DNA of 64,000 nucleotides from Lentimicrobiaceae bacterium (GCA_020636745.1 JACJXH010000008.1:62001-126000), one strand, 5' to 3'; shown: positions 27,955 through 37,083, counted from the stretch's first letter. A program made the numbers and translations. The notes: generated by a model not told the origin, from the sequence alone.

Positions 27955-28218
27955 ATGGATGAGAGAGTAGATATTCAGATTTGTTTGGGCAGCTCCTGCT
28001 TTTCGAGAGGGAATAAACGGCTCGTTAAAGTTGTGGACGAATATCTGAATGTACATAATTTGCGACATTTGGTGCATTTTCACGGAGCACATTGTTTTAG
28101 TAGCTGCGATAAAGGCCCGTTGTTGCATATCGATGGCCGCGAGTATGATCAGTTAACTGAAGAAAAGGTTATCGCTATTCTTGACCGGAGGTTTGGGAGT
28201 GCCGACCCCAATATTTGA
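27955..28218 (+). CDS. Thioredoxin-like [2Fe-2S] ferredoxin (NuoE C-terminal-like)
   Basis: This 87-aa protein corresponds to the cluster-binding half of NuoE/HydC without the helical N-terminal domain. Ligands are C-X4-C (CLGSSC) and C-X3-C (CFSSC). It begins the plus-strand arm and is followed 65 bases later by the PAS-containing hydrogenase-like sensor. I infer it is the electron donor or acceptor partner of that sensor, or a spare electron carrier for HydABC. Such small ferredoxins next to sensory hydrogenases are known in clostridial clusters. It is complete and has its own ATG at 27955. Confidence 0.88.
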   Translation: MDERVDIQICLGSSCFSRGNKRLVKVVDEYLNVHNLRHLVHFHGAHCFSSCDKGPLLHIDGREYDQLTEEKVIAILDRRFGSADPNI

Positions 28219-28283
28219 TCGGAAACTTATTTGTTTTGTTACTGTTGGATAAACAGTTCTACGGTTTAACATATTTCCTTTAA

Positions 28284-30146
28284 ATGAAACTACCTTTAAT
28301 CAATATAAACAGTGATAAGTGCAAGATATGCTTTGCTTGTGTCAGGGCTTGTCCGGTAAATGCTATTCAGGTTAAATCAAATATTGAAGCGCCGGTTGTT
28401 GTTCACGACATGTGTATTGGTTGTGGTAGTTGCCTGCAGGTATGCGCTCCACTGGCAATTTCATACCGCGATGCCTGCGAAGAAACCAAGAGTTTACTGG
28501 CTTCAGGTGAGAAAACAGTGGCCATAGTGGCGCCAAGTATCTCAGGCGAGTTTGATGATATTACCGATTACCGGAAGTTTGTGAGAATGATTCGTGAGCT
28601 TGGCTTTTCCTATGTGAATGAAGTTTCATTTGGCGTTGATCTGGTGGCTGAACAATATCGTGAGCTTTTTTCAAACTTTATGGGGCGGTACTATATTGCG
28701 ACCAATTGCCCGCCTATTGTGGCTCTTATTGAGAAATTTCATCCCGGATTAATAGACAATCTGGCTCCGATTGTATCGCCAATGATTGCATCGGCTCAGT
28801 TGGCCAGACAACTTTATGGCGAGCAGGTTAAAGTTGTTTATATAGGACCTTGTATAGCGGCTAAGGATGAAGCACTTAGATTTGAAGGAAGCTCAAAAGT
28901 TGACTCTGTTCTTACGTTTGTGGAGTTAAGGCAGTTATTTGACGAATTAAATATCAAGGAAAGCACTGTTGAATATTCTGACTTTGATCCGCCACTGGGC
29001 TATAAAGGTTCATTGTATGCTGTAAGCAATGGCATATTGCAGGCAGCCAATCTCAGTGAAGATTTAATGAAAGGCAGTATCATCACTGCTGAAGGCAAGG
29101 ATAATGTGCTGGAAGCTATTCGTGAATTCGAATCTTCAATTGAATTTATCAAAAGACATTTTAACTTGTTTTACTGCGAAGGTTGTTTGATGGGGCCCGG
29201 TACTTCAAAAGGAGGAAAGAAATATGCCCGCAAAACCCTGGTGACAGAATATGCAATAAAAAAGCTGAAAAACTTTGATTTGGAAAAATGGGAAAAAGCC
29301 TGCAAAAAACATACGGCTCTCTCTAATTTCAAGGCTTCATTTGTAATTGATGATCAAAGGCTTGTTGAACCACCCGAAGAAAAAGTGGAAGAAATTCTGA
29401 AGGTAATTGGCAAACAGGAAACACATGATAAACTGGGGTGCGGGGCTTGTGGATTTGAATCATGCCGCGATTTTGCGGTTGCGGTAGCCAAAGGGCTAAC
29501 CAAAACTGACATGTGTATCACTTATTCGTTGAGAAGTAAACATGATTTTATTAAAACGCTAAAACTTACCAACGAAAAACTTGCCCGTACTCAGGATGCT
29601 TTGCTGGAATCAGAACGTAAGGCCAGGCATGAACAACAGATGGCACAGGAAGCACTTGAAAGAACATCATCTATGCTGCAGAAATTGCCTAGCGCAATTG
29701 TTATTGTGGATGAAAACCTGAAAGTAATTGAATCAAACCAAAGTTTTATCAATACTCTAGGCGAGGATGCTGCTGATATTAATGAAATAATTCCCGGGTT
29801 GGTAGGGGCTGATTTAAAAACCCTGCTTCCGTTTCAGATTTATAAGCTGTTTTCGGCGGTCATTTCCAATAATGAAAATTTGGTGAACAGAGATGTGCAT
29901 TTAGGCGAAAGATTGATAAATGTTTCTGTATTTTCAATAAAAAAAGGAAAAATTGCTGGAGCCGTGCTACGCGATATGTATTTGCCGGAAGTCAGAAAGG
30001 AAGAAGTAATCAGCCGGGTTACCGATGTAATAGATGAAAACTTTGACCTGGTCCAAAAAATCGCATTCCTGCTCGGCGAAGGAGCTGCAAAAACTGAGCG
30101 TATGCTTAATTCCATCATTGAATCGCACAAAGAAGGCAAAAAGTAA
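28284..30146 (+). CDS. Hydrogenase-like sensor with C-terminal PAS domain (HydS-type)
   Basis: This 620-aa protein has two N-terminal [4Fe-4S] motifs (CKICFACVRAC, CIGCGSCLQVC) and an [FeFe]-hydrogenase-like domain (about 70-330). The domain carries the altered motifs TNCPPIV (N141, C142), IGPCIAAKDE and FYCEGCLMG (C298, C301). An Fe-S module (CGACGFESC) lies near 390, a long coiled coil at about 425-475, and a PAS domain at about 475-580. Unlike its minus-strand cousin it has no kinase. The usual CX3C pair of the third H-cluster motif is CX2C here. A SpoIIE phosphatase starts 8 bases downstream, so the sensor probably controls that enzyme. Group C sensory hydrogenase assignment is by layout. 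Confidence 0.9.
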   Translation: MKLPLININSDKCKICFACVRACPVNAIQVKSNIEAPVVVHDMCIGCGSCLQVCAPLAISYRDACEETKSLLASGEKTVAIVAPSISGEFDDITDYRKFVRMIRELGFSYVNEVSFGVDLVAEQYRELFSNFMGRYYIATNCPPIVALIEKFHPGLIDNLAPIVSPMIASAQLARQLYGEQVKVVYIGPCIAAKDEALRFEGSSKVDSVLTFVELRQLFDELNIKESTVEYSDFDPPLGYKGSLYAVSNGILQAANLSEDLMKGSIITAEGKDNVLEAIREFESSIEFIKRHFNLFYCEGCLMGPGTSKGGKKYARKTLVTEYAIKKLKNFDLEKWEKACKKHTALSNFKASFVIDDQRLVEPPEEKVEEILKVIGKQETHDKLGCGACGFESCRDFAVAVAKGLTKTDMCITYSLRSKHDFIKTLKLTNEKLARTQDALLESERKARHEQQMAQEALERTSSMLQKLPSAIVIVDENLKVIESNQSFINTLGEDAADINEIIPGLVGADLKTLLPFQIYKLFSAVISNNENLVNRDVHLGERLINVSVFSIKKGKIAGAVLRDMYLPEVRKEEVISRVTDVIDENFDLVQKIAFLLGEGAAKTERMLNSIIESHKEGKK

Positions 30147-30154
30147 ACTCCCGC

Positions 30155-31339
30155 ATGGACAACAGGTTTTATATTGAAGTTAATGCTGAATTGAAAAATC
30201 ATCACGAATCCAGAATTTGTGGAGATGTTTTCCTTTCAAGACGCATCAAGGAAGAAAACCGGATTGTGGCGGTGCTGTCTGATGGTATGGGGCATGGCGT
30301 TAAAGCAAATATGCTTGCAACGCTAACTGCAACCATGGCTTTAAATTTTACACTTGAGCATAAAGAAGTTCATCGCATTGCTGAGATCATTATGAATACT
30401 TTGCCGGTGTGCAGTGAACGAAAAATGAGTTATTCAACTTTTACCATTATTGATATTGAATTTGATGGTAAAGTGAGGATTCTGGAGTATGACAATCCCC
30501 AGGCTATTATTCTTCGCGGAAAGCAGGTGTTTGAACCTGAGTGGACTTGTGTGATGCTCGGTGGCGAAAAAAATGCCGGAAAAGAGCTTAAGAGTTGTGA
30601 GTTTATGCCTGAAAAGGAGGACAGAATTATCTTTTTCAGCGATGGTGTTGCCCAGTCAGGTTTAGGTACAGGCAAATACCTGTTTGGATGGGGACGCGAA
30701 AATGTTCTGCAATATGTGCATGAGCTGGTAAATCATGAACCTGAACTGTCGGCACTTCAACTCTCGCATAAGGTGGTAAATATGGCTCATGTCAATGATG
30801 CATATTTATCGAAAGATGACACCAGTTGTGGTGTAATCTATTTTAGAGATCCCCGAAAGCTGCTGGTTTGTACCGGGCCTCCTTTTGAAGATCACAACGA
30901 TGCCTTGCTTGCCCGCCAGGTGAATGAGTTTCAGGGGCAGAAAATTATTTGCGGAGCAACCACGGCTGATATTATTTCAAGGGAATTAAACAGGGTAATT
31001 GAAGATAGTTTTGATTTTGACGATCCTGATTTGCCTCCCATTTCTATGATGGATGGTGTTGATCTGGTCACCGAAGGTATTTTAACTTTAGGGAAAGTTA
31101 CGGAAATTCTTAAAACATACAGCAACAGTACCCGGCTAACCAAAGGACCAGCCGATCGTATCGTTAAAATGCTGATTGAAAGCGATGAAATCCATTTTTT
31201 GATTGGAACCCGTATCAACATTGCACATCAAGACCCCAGCCTGCCTGTTGAACTTGAAATACGACGTACTGTGGTTAAGAGAATTGCCAGACTACTCGAA
31301 GAAAAATTTCTAAAAGAGGTCAGCGTTACTTTTATATAA
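30155..31339 (+). CDS. SpoIIE-type serine phosphatase with extra C-terminal domain
   Basis: This is a 394-aa soluble protein. Residues 1 to about 225 form a PP2C/SpoIIE phosphatase domain: metal-binding DGMGHG (about 45-50), FFSDGVAQSG, and DDTSCGVIYF near the end. Residues about 226-394 form a second conserved region (ICGATTADIISREL, MMDGVDLVTEGILTL, LIGTRINIAHQDP) that I cannot name. SpoIIE phosphatases act on phosphoserine of anti-anti-sigma proteins, but no such protein or anti-sigma kinase is encoded nearby. It lies 8 bases after the PAS sensor, so sensor and phosphatase form one signalling unit. The substrate is unknown. Confidence 0.88.
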   Translation: MDNRFYIEVNAELKNHHESRICGDVFLSRRIKEENRIVAVLSDGMGHGVKANMLATLTATMALNFTLEHKEVHRIAEIIMNTLPVCSERKMSYSTFTIIDIEFDGKVRILEYDNPQAIILRGKQVFEPEWTCVMLGGEKNAGKELKSCEFMPEKEDRIIFFSDGVAQSGLGTGKYLFGWGRENVLQYVHELVNHEPELSALQLSHKVVNMAHVNDAYLSKDDTSCGVIYFRDPRKLLVCTGPPFEDHNDALLARQVNEFQGQKIICGATTADIISRELNRVIEDSFDFDDPDLPPISMMDGVDLVTEGILTLGKVTEILKTYSNSTRLTKGPADRIVKMLIESDEIHFLIGTRINIAHQDPSLPVELEIRRTVVKRIARLLEEKFLKEVSVTFI

Positions 31340-31444
31340 CTTTCGTTTGCTTCCGGCTGATTTACTTGTTTGAATTATTGCACTCTGTTATATTTTGATT
31401 TTCAATGTATTATTAAATTTAATTATTAAAGAAAGGGAATAAAA

Positions 31445-31834
31445 ATGAGAATTACTTTTGAAGGAAGTAAAAAGGTGATAGCCGAGTTTAATGGCCGTCA
31501 GATTGTTACAGATCAGCCTGTCAGGGCTGGAGGTGATGGCTCAGCTCCTGCGCCTTTTGACTTGTTTCTGGCTTCAATCGGAACCTGTGCAGGCATTTAT
31601 GTGAAATCGTTTTGCGATCAGCGTGGTATCCCTACCGAGGGTATCAGCCTTGAGCAGGATATGAAATTTAACCCTGAAACACACATGATTTCTCATCTTG
31701 ACATTAAAATTATTTTGCCGGAAGATTTTCCCGAAAAATATAAGGATGCTGTTGTGAATTCAGCCAACCTGTGTGCTGTTAAGCGTCATTTGCACAATCC
31801 TCCGGTAATGACAGTAAGTGCTACTATTGGATAG
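31445..31834 (+). CDS. OsmC/YhfA-family protein
   Basis: This 129-aa OsmC-fold protein carries the two conserved cysteines of the peroxidase-type members, in GTCAGIYV and NLCAVKRHL. OsmC/Ohr proteins reduce organic hydroperoxides. This small YhfA-like subgroup is less well characterised and may act on other electrophiles. It follows the SpoIIE gene by 105 bases on the same strand and may share its transcript, which would link it to redox control in an anaerobe. A strong bidirectional terminator follows. No signal peptide, so it is cytoplasmic. Confidence 0.88.
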   Translation: MRITFEGSKKVIAEFNGRQIVTDQPVRAGGDGSAPAPFDLFLASIGTCAGIYVKSFCDQRGIPTEGISLEQDMKFNPETHMISHLDIKIILPEDFPEKYKDAVVNSANLCAVKRHLHNPPVMTVSATIG

Positions 31835-31868
31835 CTGACATTGTTTGTTTCCAGGTATTTATAAAAAA

Positions 31869-31892
31869 AGGCTTCACTATCCGGTGAAGCCT
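31869..31892. terminator. Bidirectional terminator (OsmC gene / UDP-sugar dehydrogenase)
   Basis: A perfect 9-base stem (31869-31877 with 31884-31892), 6-base loop, flanked by A-rich sequence on the left and T-rich on the right. It serves both convergent genes. Confidence 0.88.
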
Positions 31893-31912
31893 TTTTGCTT
31901 ATGTAAAATGAC

Positions 31913-33172
31913 TTACAGTCTTTCGTCAATCATGTTTTTATCCAACAGTCCCTTGATGTCGTAAATAACGGAATTTGTGCCGCCAAAAGCTTTAATATCC
32001 AGCTTTTTAAACTCATTGTGGGCAACAGCCAGAACAACTGCATCGTACGTTCCTTCAGGCTTGGCAATCAGGTCAACTCCATATTCATGTTTAACTTCGG
32101 CAGCATCAGCCCAGGGGTCAAAAACATCAACATTACATGAGTATTCCTTGAATTCAGAAACAACATCTATGACCCGTGAGTTTCTGATGTCCGGACAGTT
32201 TTCTTTAAAGGTCATACCCAGAATTAAGACTTTACTGCCTGCAATGGTATGCCCTTTTTGAATCATTTTTTTAATTACCCTGTTGGCAACATAAAAACCC
32301 ATGTTGTCGTTGAGCCTGCGACCGGCAAGGATAATTTCGGGGTTGTAGCCCAATTCCTGGGCTTTGTATGTAAGGTAGTAAGGATCAACTCCAATGCAAT
32401 GACCTCCCACCAGGCCCGGGTAGAATTTCAGGAAATTCCATTTAGTTCCTGCGGCAGCAAGTACTTCATGCGTGTCGATGCCTATTTTGTTGAAAATGAG
32501 TGAAAGCTCATTCACAAAAGCTATATTAATATCGCGTTGCGAATTTTCAATTACTTTTGCGGCTTCAGCTACTTTCAGGCTTGATGCCATGTAGGTTCCG
32601 GCAGTAATAATGCTTTTATAGAGGTTGTCAACCTTTTGGGCAATTTCAGGGGTTGAACCCGATGTTACTTTCAATATTTTTGTAACCGTGTGCACTTTGT
32701 CTCCAGGGTTGATTCGCTCAGGGGAGTAACCACAGTAAAAGTTTTGGTTGAATTTTAAACCGCTGAATTTCTCAAGCACTGGAACACACTCTTCCTCTGT
32801 AGCACCAGGGTAAACAGTAGATTCATAAATTACAATATCGCCTTCCTTTAATACTTTTCCAACTGTTTCCGAAGCTTTAATCAAAGGGGTTAAATCAGGC
32901 CTTTTGTGATTATCAATAGGTGTGGGCACTGTAACTATATAATAATTACAGTCTTTAATTTCTTCAAGTTGGGTAGTGTATTTTAGTTGAACTGCAGCTT
33001 TTAAATCTTCATCGGAAGTTTCCAGCGTGCGGTCATGGCCATTTTTTAATTCATCAATACGCTGCTGATTTATATCAAATCCCATAACCGGGAATTTTTT
33101 ACCAAATTCAACTGCTAAAGGCAGTCCTACATATCCTAATCCAATAACACCGATGTTTATTTTTTCGCTCAT
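31913..33172 (-). CDS. UDP-N-acetylhexosamine 6-dehydrogenase (TviB/WbpO/WbpA type)
   Basis: This 419-aa cytoplasmic enzyme oxidises the C6 hydroxyl of a UDP-N-acetyl sugar to a carboxylate using 2 NAD+. The NAD loop is [16 protein letters not shown] at the N terminus. The catalytic cysteine lies in [17 protein letters not shown], and the C-terminal domain carries [15 protein letters not shown]. The wording of the active-site segment fits the TviB/WbpO (UDP-GalNAc) group. The neighbouring WlbA-like oxidoreductase would instead suggest UDP-GlcNAc, so the exact sugar is open. It lies 44 bases downstream of that gene on the same strand, in a two-gene unit for surface polysaccharide precursors. 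Confidence 0.92.
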   Translation of the reverse strand: MSEKINIGVIGLGYVGLPLAVEFGKKFPVMGFDINQQRIDELKNGHDRTLETSDEDLKAAVQLKYTTQLEEIKDCNYYIVTVPTPIDNHKRPDLTPLIKASETVGKVLKEGDIVIYESTVYPGATEEECVPVLEKFSGLKFNQNFYCGYSPERINPGDKVHTVTKILKVTSGSTPEIAQKVDNLYKSIITAGTYMASSLKVAEAAKVIENSQRDINIAFVNELSLIFNKIGIDTHEVLAAAGTKWNFLKFYPGLVGGHCIGVDPYYLTYKAQELGYNPEIILAGRRLNDNMGFYVANRVIKKMIQKGHTIAGSKVLILGMTFKENCPDIRNSRVIDVVSEFKEYSCNVDVFDPWADAAEVKHEYGVDLIAKPEGTYDAVVLAVAHNEFKKLDIKAFGGTNSVIYDIKGLLDKNMIDERL

Positions 33173-33216
33173 ATTCGTGGTTTTTATTCTGTTTGCCAGG
33201 ATTTACCTGTATTTTA

Positions 33217-34185
33217 CTAAAAAGTTTTTGAGGCCAAGGGATGATAATCACCTTTTAAACCAACAGGCTGCGTATTTCTGATATTGAAAACTGTAAGGAT
33301 GCTTTGTCGTGCATCTTCCAGCCCAAACCCGCCTCCATTCAGTATGTGACGATAAGAGGTTGTGTGCAGGTCAGTAAACCCTTCGCTGAATTCGAACTCT
33401 TCTCCTTCAATGGTAAGGGAACGGAATGTGCGTTTACCAGCCTGAATGGCCGATTCGGGTAATGATTTTTCATTAATACTCAGGAACCACCGCACCCTGG
33501 CTTGTTTAAGCTGAAGGAAACCTGCGGCTTGGTCATCGGTAAGCACATGAACTGTGTTTTGCTCAACTTCTCCGAATATCCAGGTAAGCATGTCAAAAAA
33601 ATGTACCCCAATATTTGTGGCTATGCCGCCTGATTTTTCAATGTCACCTTTCCATGATATAAAGTACCACCGTCCACGACTGGTTATATAGCTCAGGTCT
33701 ATGTCGTAAATCTTGTCGGCCGGGCCTTCTTCAATTTTTTTCTTCAGGGCAATAATGGCAGGATGAAGCCTGAGCTGAAGAATGGTAAAAATGTGCTTTC
33801 CTGTTTCCTTTTGAATATCCGACAGTGCATCCACATTCCAAGGATTTAAGACCAATGGCTTTTCACAAATGGCATGTGCATCGTTGCGTAAAGCCAGTCT
33901 TATATGAGCATCATGCAGGTAATTAGGGGAGCAGATACTTACAAAATCAATCTTATTGTCGCCTTTGCGGCGTAATTTGTCCAGATGTCGATCGAAACGT
34001 TCCGGCTCGGTAAAAAAATCTGCTTCAGGAAAATAGCTGTCAATGATGCCTACACTGTCATATTTGTCGAGGGCCGTAACCAATTTATTTCCTGTTTCTT
34101 TAATGGCTTTCATATGCCGCGAAGCTATGTAGCCTGCTGCGCCAATCAGGGCAAAATTCAGTGGATTGTTATGCTGTTCAGTCAT
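33217..34185 (-). CDS. Gfo/Idh/MocA oxidoreductase (WlbA/WbpB-like)
   Basis: This is a 322-aa NAD-dependent sugar oxidoreductase. The N-terminal Rossmann loop is LIGAAGYIASRH, and the conserved EKPLVLNPWN segment is characteristic of WlbA/WbpB enzymes. Those enzymes oxidise C3 of UDP-N-acetyl-glucuronate on the way to diamino-uronic acids. The segment GGIATNIGVHFFDML carries the usual catalytic His of the family. Together with the adjacent UDP-sugar dehydrogenase it forms a plausible two-step start of an O-antigen or exopolysaccharide sugar pathway. The later aminotransferase and acetyltransferase are not in the window. The two genes are probably co-transcribed. Confidence 0.9.
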   Translation of the reverse strand: MTEQHNNPLNFALIGAAGYIASRHMKAIKETGNKLVTALDKYDSVGIIDSYFPEADFFTEPERFDRHLDKLRRKGDNKIDFVSICSPNYLHDAHIRLALRNDAHAICEKPLVLNPWNVDALSDIQKETGKHIFTILQLRLHPAIIALKKKIEEGPADKIYDIDLSYITSRGRWYFISWKGDIEKSGGIATNIGVHFFDMLTWIFGEVEQNTVHVLTDDQAAGFLQLKQARVRWFLSINEKSLPESAIQAGKRTFRSLTIEGEEFEFSEGFTDLHTTSYRHILNGGGFGLEDARQSILTVFNIRNTQPVGLKGDYHPLASKTF

Positions 34186-34283
34186 TCAGATTTTGATTAA
34201 TGTGGTATCAGCCTGGGTGAATTTATAGTATGAGAAGTGTATTTATGTTTTGCTGCTGTGTTTTCCTGCAGCTTTCATTGGTA

Positions 34284-34291
34284 CAAAGTTA
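34284..34291 (-). promoter_or_regulatory. Putative -7 element for the nucleotide-sugar gene pair
   Basis: Minus-strand TAACTTTG matches TAnnTTTG, 98 bases before the start at 34185. No -33 at the usual spacing. Confidence 0.4.
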
Positions 34292-34611
34292 GAAAACATT
34301 GTTTATTGATTGGCTTAATACGCACAAAATAAACAATGCTTTTCATGAAATGATTTATAATTCATTTTAATTTTTAACTGGCTCCGGGCGGTTGACTGTT
34401 TTACGAATCAGGCAATAAATTGTTAAGGATATTGGATTGCCATAAGTACAGACAAACCGGCATAAAAAAACAAAGAAGCACGACGAAATGGCTTTATAAT
34501 GGCTTTTTGGAAAACAGTACGATAAATGAAAAGGTATTGCTGATTTTAAAAATTTTTGTAATAGAATGTTAGTGAGTGGATTAGATTAGTTTGTGGAATG
34601 GCAATATCGGA

Positions 34612-34642
34612 TTGATAAAATGTTAAAACTAACTTACTTTTG
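34612..34642 (+). promoter_or_regulatory. Promoter of the PiT transporter (-33 and -7)
   Basis: TTG at 34612-34614, a 20-base spacer, then TACTTTTG at 34635-34642, matching both parts of the Bacteroidota promoter. The ATG is at 34680. Confidence 0.65.
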
Positions 34643-34679
34643 CCAAAATTAATTCAGGCTTTTATTATTCTGCCCAATT

Positions 34680-35720
34680 ATGGTTTCGCCTTTATTCAGC
34701 ACCTTACTCATCCCGTTTATTATCGCAATGTTATTGGCCATTACGATGGGAGGTAGTGGAACGGGGCCTGCATTTTCTGCAGCTTATGGTGCCAATGTTA
34801 TCAGAAAGAGCCTTATTCCTGGTTTGTTTGGTTTGATGGTTTTTTTGGGTGCCATAATTGCTGGCAAGGAAACAGCAACCACAATGGGAAAAGGTTTGAT
34901 AAATCCTGAATTTCTTACTTTTCCGGTAGTATCCGTAATTTTGTTTTCTGTGGCTATTTCATTGCTGGTTGCAAATTTGGCAGGCATTCCGCAGTCAACC
35001 AGTCAATCAACTGTTTTAGCGGTTGTTGCACAATCCATTTATTTTCAGCAGGCCAATGCGCATAAGCTTTTTGTTGAAATAATTCCAGCCTGGTTTATTT
35101 TACCCGTTATCGCCTTTTTTATCAGTCTGTTTCTTGGAAAATATATCTATAAGCCCATGCGCAGAAGGGGTTTGACGATTTCACGTTCGAGCAATGTGAA
35201 CAGAAAGCCTGTACTGGATGTGATTATACTTTTTATGTCGCTCTATGTGGCTTTCTCTATCGGGGCCAATAATGTGGCAAATGCTTCAGGTCCTATAGCT
35301 TCCATGACAGCAAATGAACTCAATATTTCAATGGATAAAAACTTTATCCTGATTATGATTCTGGCAACACTTATTGTGGCTCCTAGTTTTGCTATCGGGA
35401 GTTCGATTTTTGGCAATAAAATCTTGAAAAATACCGGAAAGGAGATTGTTTTGTTCGGAAAGTTTGAAGCAGTAATTATAGCTTTTGTTTCTGCCAGTTT
35501 ATTGCTGACAGCTTCAATTACCAAGGGAATTCCAACATCGCTTGTTCAGTTGAATGTGGCTGCAATTTTGGGAATTGGTGTGGCCAAATTAGGGACAAAG
35601 AATATCTTTAAGAGAACTGAAGTCAAAAAATTCTTTCTCATGTGGATCATTGCTCCGGTTATAGCCTTCAGCTTGTCATTGACTTTGATTTATATTGTTG
35701 ATAAATTGGGCTACCTCTGA
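34680..35720 (+). CDS. PiT-superfamily anion transporter (phosphate or sulfate)
   Basis: This 346-aa inner-membrane protein has about ten hydrophobic helices. The second half carries the PiT signature SIGANNVANASGPIAS. The first half has a matching but altered repeat, GGSGTGPAFSAAYGANV, in place of the usual GANDVANA. A PQSTSQ segment after the third helix is also typical. PiT proteins move inorganic phosphate with H+ or Na+, and the related CysP proteins carry sulfate. The altered first repeat makes the substrate uncertain. It has a good promoter and a terminator, and stands alone. Confidence 0.87.
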   Translation: MVSPLFSTLLIPFIIAMLLAITMGGSGTGPAFSAAYGANVIRKSLIPGLFGLMVFLGAIIAGKETATTMGKGLINPEFLTFPVVSVILFSVAISLLVANLAGIPQSTSQSTVLAVVAQSIYFQQANAHKLFVEIIPAWFILPVIAFFISLFLGKYIYKPMRRRGLTISRSSNVNRKPVLDVIILFMSLYVAFSIGANNVANASGPIASMTANELNISMDKNFILIMILATLIVAPSFAIGSSIFGNKILKNTGKEIVLFGKFEAVIIAFVSASLLLTASITKGIPTSLVQLNVAAILGIGVAKLGTKNIFKRTEVKKFFLMWIIAPVIAFSLSLTLIYIVDKLGYL

Positions 35721-35827
35721 TGGTCGTAATTCTGTTCTGCTCAAATTTTAAGTAGTTTGATTTTATTGTGACGAGTTTATCCTGTCCTGAAGTATGGATG
35801 TTGGAATCAAAGGTGTAGGTACAAAAT

Positions 35828-35855
35828 AAAAGGCCATTTGTGAAAATGGCCTTTT
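35828..35855. terminator. Bidirectional terminator (PiT gene / aspartate aminotransferase)
   Basis: A perfect 12-base stem (35828-35839 with 35844-35855) with a 4-base loop, ending in T-runs on either strand, between convergent genes. Confidence 0.88.
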
Positions 35856-35880
35856 CCTTTGCAATCGAATGAGGTTTATG

Positions 35881-37083
35881 TTAGCTTAACTGCGCCAGCG
35901 ATTCTTTTATTCTTTTGGCTGCTTCTGTCAATTCGGCTTCTGAAGTGGCATAGCTAAGTCTGATGCAGTCAGGATTTCCGAAAGCTTCGCCAGGCACCAG
36001 GGCAACATGAGCCTGATCGAGCAGGTAGTTGCAAAGGTCTGTGCTGTTTGAAATCGTGATGTCGTTGTTTTTTTTGCCAAAATACCAGGTTACATCCGGG
36101 AAGAAGTAAAAAGCGCCATCGGGAATATTGGTTTTAAAGCCGGGAATGTCGTTGATAAGCTTAAGAAATAAATCGCGTCGTTTTCTGAAAACTTCAATCA
36201 TGTTTTTAAGTTCTTCAGATTCGGCCGGATTGGTAAGTAAAGCTGCAATACTTGCTCTTTGCGAAATAGAACTTGCACCAGAAGTGAATTGTCCCTGGAT
36301 TTTATCACATGCTTTTGCAATATCAGGCGCTGCAACACAATAGCCTAAACGCCAGCCTGTCATGGCAAATCCTTTTGAAACGCCATTGATGATAATAACC
36401 CTGTCTTTAATTGACTCAAATTGAGCAATTGATTCGTGTTTGCCTTTAAAATTTATCAATTCGTAAATTTCGTCAGAAATAATATAAATACCCGGGTGTC
36501 TTTCAAATACAGCGGCTAATGCAGCAAGTTCTTCTTTTGAATATACAGAACCGGTTGGGTTGCATGGGCTGCTAAAAATAAAAACCTTGCTTTTGCTGGT
36601 GATAGCTTTTTCGAGCTGGTCAGGCGTAACCTTAAAATCAGTTTCAACTCCGGCCTGTATCAGTACCGATTCTCCTTCGGCAAGTTTAACTATTTCGCGG
36701 TAAGAAACCCAATATGGAGCCGGAACAATGACTTCGTCGCCCGGATTAACCAGACTTAGCATGGTGTTGGCCAGAGCTTGTTTGGCTCCGGTCGATACTA
36801 CTATCTGTTCAGGTGAATAGTCAAGGTTGTTATCTCTCTTTAACTTAAGGGCAATGGCTTTGCGTAAATCAAGATACCCGTTGACCGGTGGGTAAAACGT
36901 GAAATTCTGATCAAGAGCTTCGCGGGCAGCTTCTTTAATATAGTCGGGCGTATTAAAATCGGGTTGCCCGATGCTTAAGTTGATAACGTCAAAGCCCTGT
37001 TCTTTCAATTCTCTGCTGCGCCTGGTCATTGCCAGCGTTTCCGATTCAGCTAATTTGTTAATTCTGTTAGATAGTATATTCAT
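35881..37083 (-). CDS. aspC: Aspartate aminotransferase (class I, subgroup Ib)
   Basis: This 400-aa PLP enzyme transfers the amino group between aspartate and 2-oxoglutarate. The PLP lysine is in GVSKGFAMTGWRLGYC. Other hallmarks are the NPTG segment (FSSPCNPTGSVYS), the DEIYELI segment whose Asp contacts the PLP ring, and the C-terminal RLSYA whose Arg binds the substrate carboxylate. Length and N terminus (SRINKLAESETLAM) fit the bacterial Ib group, some of which also accept prephenate. It is monocistronic, with a clear -33/-7 promoter and a strong shared terminator. Confidence 0.92.
   Translation of the reverse strand: MNILSNRINKLAESETLAMTRRSRELKEQGFDVINLSIGQPDFNTPDYIKEAAREALDQNFTFYPPVNGYLDLRKAIALKLKRDNNLDYSPEQIVVSTGAKQALANTMLSLVNPGDEVIVPAPYWVSYREIVKLAEGESVLIQAGVETDFKVTPDQLEKAITSKSKVFIFSSPCNPTGSVYSKEELAALAAVFERHPGIYIISDEIYELINFKGKHESIAQFESIKDRVIIINGVSKGFAMTGWRLGYCVAAPDIAKACDKIQGQFTSGASSISQRASIAALLTNPAESEELKNMIEVFRKRRDLFLKLINDIPGFKTNIPDGAFYFFPDVTWYFGKKNNDITISNSTDLCNYLLDQAHVALVPGEAFGNPDCIRLSYATSEAELTEAAKRIKESLAQLS

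Larger units (their letters stand above)
34186..34679. other. Divergent intergenic region
   Basis: These 494 AT-rich bases separate the oxidoreductase (minus) from the PiT transporter (plus). They contain a -7 element for each gene. I find no coding signal or hairpin. Confidence 0.6.
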
